Shown here: piece by piece, positions 7,065-11,367 of the stretch
Layout of the letters: each line of letters opens with the position of its first letter
How positions within the stretch are numbered: position 1 is the first letter of the stretch
Assembly: GCA_900769815.1 (NCBI GenBank)
Contig: CAAGID010000022.1
Location: 1 to 27,199 of the forward strand
Direction of reading: 5' to 3'
DNA: 27,199 nucleotides
DNA from: Clostridia bacterium
GTDB taxonomy: Bacteria > Bacillota > Clostridia > Christensenellales > QALW01
Position numbers and translations under genes: made by a program
The notes under the pieces: model-generated
What the model saw: only the letters and a program-made list of their open reading frames with translations
What the model was told of the DNA's origin: nothing
The model's database searches: none

Positions 7065-8825
7065 TTATTCTGCTTCCTGTTCTTCAAGTTCGTTTTTAGG
7101 TGCTTTTTCAAGCAGTTCTTCAAACTGTTCTTTTGATAGGATAGTGAACTCTGCCGTATAGTCTTTTCCTCTGCCTGATGTCTTATACTGCATATAAATC
7201 GGCATTGGAATAAATGACAAACGAAACTCCAACAAATTAAGAGGATATACGAAAATCTGTTTTGTAACTCTTTCGTAAAATGCTTCGTTCAGGTCATTCT
7301 CGGAAAGTGCGAGTACAGACTCTAACTGTTCTACATACTCGGTATATATTCGCACCTCTGCACTCGCAGAATTGCCCTGTTCTTGCATTTGGCGTAGTTG
7401 TGTCTGTAATTCCTCATAATCCTTGTTAAGTGTTCCTATGCTTGAATAATAGGCAATATCGGGCACACTGCCACTTGTCCACCCCAAAGTGAGTTTAGAG
7501 ATTTCGCCTTGCTTCTTTTCAAGTGCCGTTTGCAGTTTTGCAATCTGCTTGGTGGTGTCCTTGGGTTTTGACAGTTCGGCAATTTCCTTTTTTATTTCAT
7601 CAAGTAGTGTTTCTCTGTATGGAATAATGTATTCGGTAATAATATCGTGGATTGCCGTTTGCAACACCCTGTCATTTACTCGCAGAGCATTACAACCAAC
7701 TATTTCAGTTTTGCCTGTTTCAAGGGTTGTTAGTTTGTATTTTCCTCTTTGATGATTTTCAAAGCACACCCAAGCACGATAAGGGATGTTTTTTTGCTTC
7801 TTTACATAACTGACATAGCGACCACCACAAAGACCACAATAAACCTTGCCACTTGTCCAATATCTGTTTGAGTGCTTTGCCTTAATTTCTTCGCTTGGTG
7901 CTTTTTCCTGTAAAATCGTTTGCACCTTGTCCCATAATTCTCGGTCAATAATAGCACTTTCGGGGTGGTGGTCTGTTATAACATATTGGTAGGATTCGCC
8001 CGTGTTGTATTTCTTTTTGTGGTCTAATGGGTTAGGGGTGTAAGTCTTTCCCTGTTTCAAATCGCCAACATATTTTTCATTTCGTAAAATGCGAAGAATG
8101 ACCGTATTACTCCACCCGTGTTTATATCGCTTTGTAGTAATACCTTGTTGCTCTAATCGTCTGCCAATTCGGTGAGTGCCCTCACCACTCGCAAACCACT
8201 CAAAAATCTGTTTTATTACCTCTGCTTCTTCGGGTATGATTTCAAAGTGTTGTTTTCCTTTTTCATCCTTGACAATGTTATACCCATACATTTCCTTGCG
8301 ACCAAAGACAATGCCGTTTTGCATTCGTTGTTTATGTCCCCATTTTACACGGCGAGAGGTTTTTAGACTTTCTCGTTCTGCATCGGATGCTGCCTTTGAA
8401 AGTTCCTCTCTGTAATCATCTTTTTCTGTGTAGATATCATCAGACAAAAACCAAATATAAACACCTCTGTTTCGTAATTCTTCAACGATATTCAAAAGGT
8501 GTTGAGCATTACGCGAAAAGCGGGAAACCTCTTTTGTGAGTATAATATCAATATTGCCGTGCCTTGCCTCAAATAACATTCGGTTGAAATCATCTCTTTT
8601 TTCAAGTGATGTTCCTGAAAGTCCCTCATCTGCGAAAATACCTATGTTTGTCCAATTACTGTGCATTTCAAAAAAACTCTCAAAAAACTGCTTTTGTGCT
8701 ATAAGTGAGTTCCTTTGGTCTCTTTCATCGGTTGAAACACGGCAATAGGCACAAACTCTGTGAGGTTCAAAGTCCTCAGTTTTGAGTGTTGTTTTGTTCG
8801 GTTCTATTACTTGTAAATGTGCCAT
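7065..8825 (-). CDS. Large serine recombinase (site-specific integrase/excisionase)
   Basis: A 586-residue large serine recombinase that inserts and excises the element. The resolvase domain comes first: CAYCRVSTDERDQRNS (about residues 25-40) contains the nucleophilic Ser, and EVSRFSRNAQHLL (about 99-111) holds the conserved Arg-rich helix. A 'recombinase' domain starts near YGYNIVKDEKG (about 185). A zinc-ribbon domain follows, with C-G-L-C near residue 325 and further Cys before a long coiled coil (about 425-500), which in this family controls synapsis direction. I chose the ATG at 8825 rather than 8852 because AGAGAGGA stands 8 bases before it. It overlaps the upstream small gene by 50 bp and shares its promoter. 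The att core lies about 300 bp from its start. Confidence 0.93.
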   Translation of the reverse strand: MAHLQVIEPNKTTLKTEDFEPHRVCAYCRVSTDERDQRNSLIAQKQFFESFFEMHSNWTNIGIFADEGLSGTSLEKRDDFNRMLFEARHGNIDIILTKEVSRFSRNAQHLLNIVEELRNRGVYIWFLSDDIYTEKDDYREELSKAASDAERESLKTSRRVKWGHKQRMQNGIVFGRKEMYGYNIVKDEKGKQHFEIIPEEAEVIKQIFEWFASGEGTHRIGRRLEQQGITTKRYKHGWSNTVILRILRNEKYVGDLKQGKTYTPNPLDHKKKYNTGESYQYVITDHHPESAIIDRELWDKVQTILQEKAPSEEIKAKHSNRYWTSGKVYCGLCGGRYVSYVKKQKNIPYRAWVCFENHQRGKYKLTTLETGKTEIVGCNALRVNDRVLQTAIHDIITEYIIPYRETLLDEIKKEIAELSKPKDTTKQIAKLQTALEKKQGEISKLTLGWTSGSVPDIAYYSSIGTLNKDYEELQTQLRQMQEQGNSASAEVRIYTEYVEQLESVLALSENDLNEAFYERVTKQIFVYPLNLLEFRLSFIPMPIYMQYKTSGRGKDYTAEFTILSKEQFEELLEKAPKNELEEQEAE

Positions 8826-9096
8826 ATTGAACATCCTCTCTCTTGATACCAATTACATCCTTTATGTAATTCTTCATTTCAATAATGAACTGTCGCTCTG
8901 TTTCAGGCGACTTAAACAAAGCATCTGGATTGGTTATCAATGATAAATGCCCCTTGCTATGTAATAATTCATAGCAATTATATGCATAACAGGTATAGTA
9001 TAATAACCTGTTATCATCATTCAGTAGGGTGTAGGCATTTTCAATCTGCTCCCGTGTCATATCATTGTGATAGTAGTTATAAAGGTTTTCTAACAT
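8776..9096 (-). CDS. Unknown 106-residue protein upstream of and overlapping the recombinase
   Basis: A 106-residue protein of no family I recognise. It is Tyr- and Asn-rich, apparently helical and soluble, with no clear helix-turn-helix. It has an excellent AAGGAGG site 10 bases before the ATG and is the first gene after the promoter at the element end. Its last 50 bp overlap the recombinase start in another frame, so expression of the two is likely linked. A small protein coupled to a serine recombinase makes a recombination directionality factor (the partner that permits excision) a fair hypothesis, but nothing in the sequence proves it. Confidence 0.72.
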   Translation of the reverse strand: MLENLYNYYHNDMTREQIENAYTLLNDDNRLLYYTCYAYNCYELLHSKGHLSLITNPDALFKSPETERQFIIEMKNYIKDVIGIKREDVQYGTFTSNRTEQNNTQN

Positions 9097-9120
9097 AGTT
9101 TTATACCTCCTTATGCTACT

Positions 9121-9149
9121 ATTATAACATAAACAATTTTAATCTTCAA
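9121..9149 (-). promoter_or_regulatory. Promoter of the recombinase operon, abutting the att core
   Basis: On the minus strand TTGAAG (9144-9149) is separated by 17 bases from TATAAT (9121-9126). The -35 box directly touches the TAGGTA core (9150-9155) and lies wholly on the element side, so the promoter survives both integration and excision. Confidence 0.75.
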
Positions 9150-9336
9150 TACCTATGTCATTTAATAAAGCCTTTGTTTCAGGCGTTGGCATGGTGTATC
9201 GCTGTGCAAGATAGGTCTGTGATGCCGAAAGCTCTGAGTCAGGTCCGCCGTACTGGGCAAAAAGGAATTTTGCCATCTGTAAATCCTTTGATTTTATATT
9301 AACGGGAAATTGTAATTTCTTTTCATAAATCCACAT
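9139..9336 (-). CDS. cotJC: cotJC 5' part: N-terminal third of CotJC manganese catalase, cut by mobile element
   Basis: A 65-residue frame encoding the start of CotJC, a spore-coat-associated protein of the manganese catalase family. It opens with MWIYEKKLQFPVNIKSKD and continues through KFLFAQYGGPDSELSASQ, where the conserved Glu is expected to be the first metal ligand. It reaches LLNDIG and then runs into the element, where Ile-Glu-Asp and a stop are coded by foreign bases. The remaining two thirds are at 3558-3946. AAGGAGG precedes the ATG and the gene follows cotJB by 12 bp, the normal operon order. As it stands the product should be a non-functional stub; precise excision would restore 191 residues. 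Confidence 0.9.
   Translation of the reverse strand: MWIYEKKLQFPVNIKSKDLQMAKFLFAQYGGPDSELSASQTYLAQRYTMPTPETKALLNDIGIED
9144..9155 (-). other. Attachment site at the 5' side of the split cotJC
   Basis: On the minus strand cotJC reads GACA, then TAGGTA (9150-9155), then TTGAAGATT of the element. The predicted joined element end (attP) would have TCTT and AAGA half-sites arranged symmetrically around the core, as expected for a serine recombinase site. Confidence 0.75.
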
Positions 9337-9348
9337 AAAAATTCCTCC

Positions 9349-9585
9349 TTAATTTTCCCAGGGCCACGGTGAATTTACCCAGGAAAATTCTTTTCCCGCA
9401 GGGCACGTGCCAAAGTTCATCATAGGACCGTATTTTGAAGCGTATTCTTCCCTCAGTTCCTTTAATTCCATAGAATATCTGTTGTAAAGCTCAAGTGCCT
9501 GTCGGCAAGTAGGATGGGTATCAAGATAAAGGTTAAGTTCGACCAAAGTGAAGCTTAATTCCTGAATTTTTCTTTTTAATTCCAT
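9349..9585 (-). CDS. cotJB: Spore coat protein CotJB
   Basis: A 78-residue CotJB family protein, normally part of the inner spore coat together with CotJA and CotJC and made in the mother cell late in sporulation. Typical features are the helical N terminus, LYLDTHPTCRQAL (about residues 19-31) with the conserved Asp-Thr-His-Pro, a central NRYS segment, a Tyr-Gly-Pro motif, and the Trp-rich end WVNSPWPWEN. The length is normal. AAAGGAGG precedes the ATG. The start overlaps the 3' end of cotJA by 10 bp and the stop is 12 bp before cotJC, giving the classical cotJA-cotJB-cotJC order. Confidence 0.92.
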   Translation of the reverse strand: MELKRKIQELSFTLVELNLYLDTHPTCRQALELYNRYSMELKELREEYASKYGPMMNFGTCPAGKEFSWVNSPWPWEN

Positions 9586-9755
9586 ACTTTTCCTCCTTTG
9601 TAAGGCTCGTAAAGTTCATTCCAGATAGTGCCCATTTTTAAGCCTTCTTCAGGCGAAACAGGCTGAGTAAAGCATTGATTAGGAACGTATGCTCTGCCTA
9701 AAGGAAGACCGTTGAGAACACGCAATTCCTCATCCTTTATACAAACTTGTCGCAT
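9576..9755 (-). CDS. cotJA: Spore coat associated protein CotJA
   Basis: A 59-residue CotJA-like protein. The recognisable part runs from GRAYVPNQCFTQPVSPEEGL to MGTIWNELYEPY, the family's Tyr-Val-Pro... Pro-Glu-Glu-(Ala/Gly)-Leu ... Gly-Thr-x-(Trp/Phe) pattern; CotJA is needed in Bacillus for CotJC to assemble into the coat. The frame ends in VWN and overlaps cotJB by 10 bp. GTGAGGT stands 7 bases before the ATG. It is the first gene of the operon. Upstream on the same strand lies a terminator-like hairpin, and further up CATATACT (9807-9814) resembles a sigma-E/G -10, but I find no convincing matching -35. Confidence 0.88.
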   Translation of the reverse strand: MRQVCIKDEELRVLNGLPLGRAYVPNQCFTQPVSPEEGLKMGTIWNELYEPYKGGKVWN

Positions 9756-9770
9756 TAAAACAACCTCACA

Positions 9771-9805
9771 TAAAAAATTATCAGCAGAAAAAATTCCTGC
9801 TGATA
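9771..9805 (-). terminator. Terminator-like hairpin in the cotJA leader
   Basis: On the minus strand TATCAGCAG and CTGCTGATA form a perfect 9-bp stem (9779-9805) followed by ATTTTTTA, only about 16 bases before the cotJA start codon. No gene precedes it on this strand, so it could attenuate the operon or block stray transcription. Confidence 0.55.
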
Positions 9806-9851
9806 TAGTATATGAGAATGTAAAAAAGGGTGTGAATGCGTTAAAAACAAC

Positions 9852-9880
9852 TTGACAAACTAAAAAGAAACATATATACT
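9852..9880 (+). promoter_or_regulatory. Promoter of tRNA-Ser
   Basis: A perfect TTGACA (9852-9857), a 17-base spacer and TATACT (9875-9880) stand 11 bases before the tRNA. Confidence 0.88.
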
Positions 9881-9891
9881 AATATGCGTTT

Positions 9892-9983
9892 GGAGAGATG
9901 GCTGAGCTGGTCGAAGGCGCACGATTGGAAATCGTGTAATGGCTAATACCCATTCAGGGGTTCGAATCCCCTTCTCTCCGCCA
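9892..9983 (+). tRNA. tRNA-Ser (anticodon GGA)
   Basis: A 92-base class II tRNA with encoded CCA. The acceptor stem GGAGAGA pairs with TCTCTCC and the discriminator base is G. The anticodon stem CACGA/TCGTG encloses TTGGAAA, giving anticodon GGA for UCC/UCU. A long variable arm follows, then the T-arm GGGGTTCGAATCCCC. It has its own promoter and terminator. It decodes serine. Confidence 0.97.
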
Positions 9984-9985
9984 CG

Positions 9986-10025
9986 AAAAAAGTCTCTTTT
10001 GTCTTCTGACAAAAGGGACTTTTTT
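9986..10025 (+). terminator. Terminator of tRNA-Ser
   Basis: AAGTCTCTTTTGTC and GACAAAAGGGACTT pair (one T-G wobble) around TTCT, followed by T's. The palindrome array begins at its last bases. Confidence 0.92.
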
Positions 10026-10195
10026 AATGATATCCGTTCCTGTCAGAACGGGTGATATATCTTCGATATGATATCGCTCTGCGAGCGATGATATATGCCT
10101 TCGTCATATGAAAGAACGGATATTATATCATATTTGCAGCGCAAATATATCATACGGCAACGCCGTATATCATATCGCGTCAGCGATATATCATT
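10026..10195. repeat. Array of seven small palindromes bounded by AATGATAT/ATATCATT
   Basis: The stretch consists of consecutive hairpins separated by A/T-rich ATATCAT-like spacers. They are CCGTTC/GAACGG (10034-10051), ATATC/GATAT (10057-10069), ATCGCTC/GAGCGAT (10073-10089), ATATG/CATAT (10093-10109), ATTTGC/GCAAAT (10132-10146), ATACGGC/GCCGTAT (10152-10168) and ATATCGC/GCGATAT (10172-10189). Arm sequences differ from unit to unit while the spacers are alike. The outermost bases AATGATAT (10026-10033) and ATATCATT (10188-10195) are mutually complementary. GAACGGATAT at 10114-10123 also complements the first hairpin's left flank. It lies between the tRNA terminator and the -35 box of the S23-like gene. 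Confidence 0.9.
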
Positions 10196-10222
10196 GAAAA
10201 GCGCAGCATCTTATGGTATAAT
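10194..10222 (+). promoter_or_regulatory. Promoter of the S23-like/NUDIX pair
   Basis: TTGAAA (10194-10199), a 17-base spacer and TATAAT (10217-10222). The -35 box shares its first bases with the end of the palindrome array, so the array lies upstream of the transcript. Confidence 0.8.
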
Positions 10223-10244
10223 CTTGACGAAAGAAGGTGCTTTT

Positions 10245-10598
10245 ATGTCAGAAAACAAATTGCTTGATCTATCTTTTGAATTTGCCGTTGCTATTGTTAA
10301 TCTTGTTGATGGGGTAACTGCGCCAAAAAGTTCGTACATGACCGATCAGCTTGCAAGAGCAGGCACATCCGTTGGTGCAAATATCCACGAAGCGCAGTAT
10401 GCACAGAGCAAGAAAGACTTTGTTGCGAAGTTGGAAATCGCTTTGAAAGAATCCAACGAAACCAGCTATTGGCTGAAACTGATGTGTGAAACCAAGAGAA
10501 TAGATACGGCTACTTATCAATACACCGAAAAGCTTTGTGGTAACATTCGTAGGCTTTTGATCGCATCCTGCCGAACCGCAAAGGAGAATGCAAAATGA
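10245..10598 (+). CDS. Four-helix-bundle protein of the S23 family
   Basis: A 117-residue protein of the S23 four-helix-bundle family (TIGR02436-like). Members were first seen as ORFs within intervening sequences of bacterial 23S rRNA; the related Avd proteins assist diversity-generating retroelements. Typical segments are LLDLSFEFAVAIVNL (helix 1), SYMTDQLARAGTSVGANIHE (helix 2), KKDFVAKLEIALKESNETSYWLKL (helix 3) and a final basic helix. Basic residues on the bundle surface are thought to bind nucleic acid. I start at 10245 because GAAGGTG lies 7 bases upstream and the promoter lies at 10194-10222; the frame is open further upstream only through the palindromes. It overlaps the NUDIX gene by 4 bp. 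No reverse transcriptase is present, so Avd function is unlikely. The role of free-standing copies is unknown. Confidence 0.9.
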   Translation: MSENKLLDLSFEFAVAIVNLVDGVTAPKSSYMTDQLARAGTSVGANIHEAQYAQSKKDFVAKLEIALKESNETSYWLKLMCETKRIDTATYQYTEKLCGNIRRLLIASCRTAKENAK

Positions 10599-11011
10599 TA
10601 ACAGAAAAATCCTGCGGTGCCATTGTTTACACATGCGAGAACAGTACAATAAAATATGTAATTATCCGTTCCAAAGAAGGAATATACGGATTCCCTAAAG
10701 GTCATATAGAAGGAACAGAAAGTGAAACAGAAACCGCTTTACGCGAAATCTCAGAGGAAACAGGCTTGACTGTCCGGTTGATCGACGGTTTTAGAACTGA
10801 GGATACGCACAGCTTTATGCGTAATGGTGAAGCAAGGTTGAAGCATATAGTATACTTTTTAGCTGAATATTCCGACCAAATACCAACTGCACAGGAAGCA
10901 GAGTTGAGCAGTGTGCATTTAATGGATTATGAAACTGCTATATCAGTGTTTCAGTTCGAGAGTTCAAAAAGACTTCTGACTGAAGCTCGCAATTTTCTGA
11001 TGCGACAGTAG
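10595..11011 (+). CDS. NUDIX hydrolase, Ap4A-hydrolase-like
   Basis: A 138-residue NUDIX hydrolase. The NUDIX box is complete: GHIEGTESETETALREISEETGL (about residues 34-56) fits G-x5-E-x7-REUxEExGU, giving the Mg-binding catalytic Glu residues. The preceding EKSCGAIVYT and IYGFPKGHIEG are typical of bacterial diadenosine tetraphosphate (bis(5'-nucleosyl)-tetraphosphatase) relatives, which clear Ap4A or decap nucleotides. The substrate cannot be proven from sequence. AAAGGAG lies 8 bases before the ATG within the S23-like gene, and the ATGA overlap indicates translational coupling with it. A terminator follows about 70 bp after the stop. Confidence 0.92.
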   Translation: MITEKSCGAIVYTCENSTIKYVIIRSKEGIYGFPKGHIEGTESETETALREISEETGLTVRLIDGFRTEDTHSFMRNGEARLKHIVYFLAEYSDQIPTAQEAELSSVHLMDYETAISVFQFESSKRLLTEARNFLMRQ

Positions 11012-11077
11012 GTTTACACTACTTTTAGGCTTTCTTACCTCGTGTTATACTACTTTGGGTCAGTCTTTCGCAAGTGA

Positions 11078-11106
11078 AAAACACCGACGTTTTGTCGGTG
11101 TTTTTG
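11078..11106 (+). terminator. Terminator of the S23-like/NUDIX unit
   Basis: ACACCGAC (11081-11088) pairs perfectly with GTCGGTGT (11094-11101) around GTTTT, followed by TTTTTGC. Confidence 0.9.
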
Positions 11107-11121
11107 CTTTAGTATGATAAT

Positions 11122-11136
11122 GGGGATTCGAACCCC
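11122..11136 (-). other. tRNA T-arm-like remnant
   Basis: On the minus strand GGGGTTCGAATCCCC is identical to the T-arm of the tRNA-Ser at 9892-9983, but in the opposite orientation. No acceptor, D- or anticodon arms can be found around it, so it is not a tRNA gene. It may be the scar of an integration event at a tRNA 3' end. Confidence 0.6.
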
Positions 11137-11204
11137 GCATTTTTGCACATTTAATCACTAACAAAAACTTCACAAAAAATTACTATATTTTGTATTTTTT
11201 GCTA

Positions 11205-11233
11205 TTGACAAAATTACATATAGTATATATAAT
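11205..11233 (+). promoter_or_regulatory. Promoter of the pfl operon
   Basis: TTGACA (11205-11210), a 17-base spacer and TATAAT (11228-11233) place the transcript start just before the riboswitch at 11242. Confidence 0.9.
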
Positions 11234-11241
11234 AATATTAG

Positions 11242-11350
11242 CTTTTACATGACTGACGGATTATTGCGGGTTCACGCAAGTGGAATGTAAAAGAATAATG
11301 TCGACCGTCTGGGCAAATTACAGTAGAAGCTGTAGTTTGTCTTTTTTTTT
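11242..11350 (+). promoter_or_regulatory. ZTP riboswitch (pfl motif) with overlapping terminator
   Basis: The aptamer (11242-11314) is closed by CTTTTACAT (11242-11250) and ATGTAAAAG (11285-11293). It contains the conserved ATGACTGACGG, a hairpin TTGCG/CGCAA followed by GTGGAAT, and at the 3' side the diagnostic CGACCGTCTGGGCA (11302-11315). The last bases run into a terminator: CAAATTACAG pairs with CTGTAGTTTG (one wobble), followed by nine T's (11342-11350). Known ZTP riboswitches sense ZTP/ZMP, which accumulate when 10-formyl-tetrahydrofolate is short, and then allow read-through. Control of pyruvate formate-lyase, a formate source, is the arrangement for which the pfl motif was named. Confidence 0.9.
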
Positions 11351-11367
11351 ACATAAGGAGTGATTAT

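Larger units (their letters stand above)
3947..9149. mobile_element. Integrative mobilizable element (about 5.2 kb) inserted in cotJC
   Basis: The segment between the two cotJC fragments is 5,203 bp measured from TAGGTA to TAGGTA. Next to one end it encodes a large serine recombinase led by a small overlapping gene. In the middle are a MobV-type relaxase and a palindrome-rich stretch that could be an oriT. The rest is a PH/SHOCT protein, two unknown proteins and two small ORFs. It has no conjugative type IV secretion genes and no replication gene, so it would depend on a helper element for transfer. Boundaries are supported by restoration of an in-frame cotJC of normal length. No resistance gene was recognised. 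Confidence 0.88.

Noticed and set aside
8826..8852. Upstream start for the serine recombinase
   Set aside because: The AGAGAGGA site is spaced for the ATG at 8825, not for the start at 8852.
9807..9840. Sigma-E promoter of cotJABC
   Set aside because: The -10-like CATATACT is plausible, but no -35 matches at the expected distance.
10026..10195. CRISPR array
   Set aside because: There are no identical direct repeats or equal-length spacers; the units are individually different palindromes and no cas genes are present.
10095..10244. N-terminal extension of the S23-like protein (start at 10095)
   Set aside because: The extension would be translated from the palindrome array and promoter; a proper RBS stands before the ATG at 10245.
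10245..10598. Avd accessory protein of a diversity-generating retroelement
   Set aside because: No reverse transcriptase, template repeat or variable gene was found in the window.
11100..11170. Complete tRNA gene on the minus strand
   Set aside because: Only the T-arm is present; flanking bases do not form acceptor, D- or anticodon stems.
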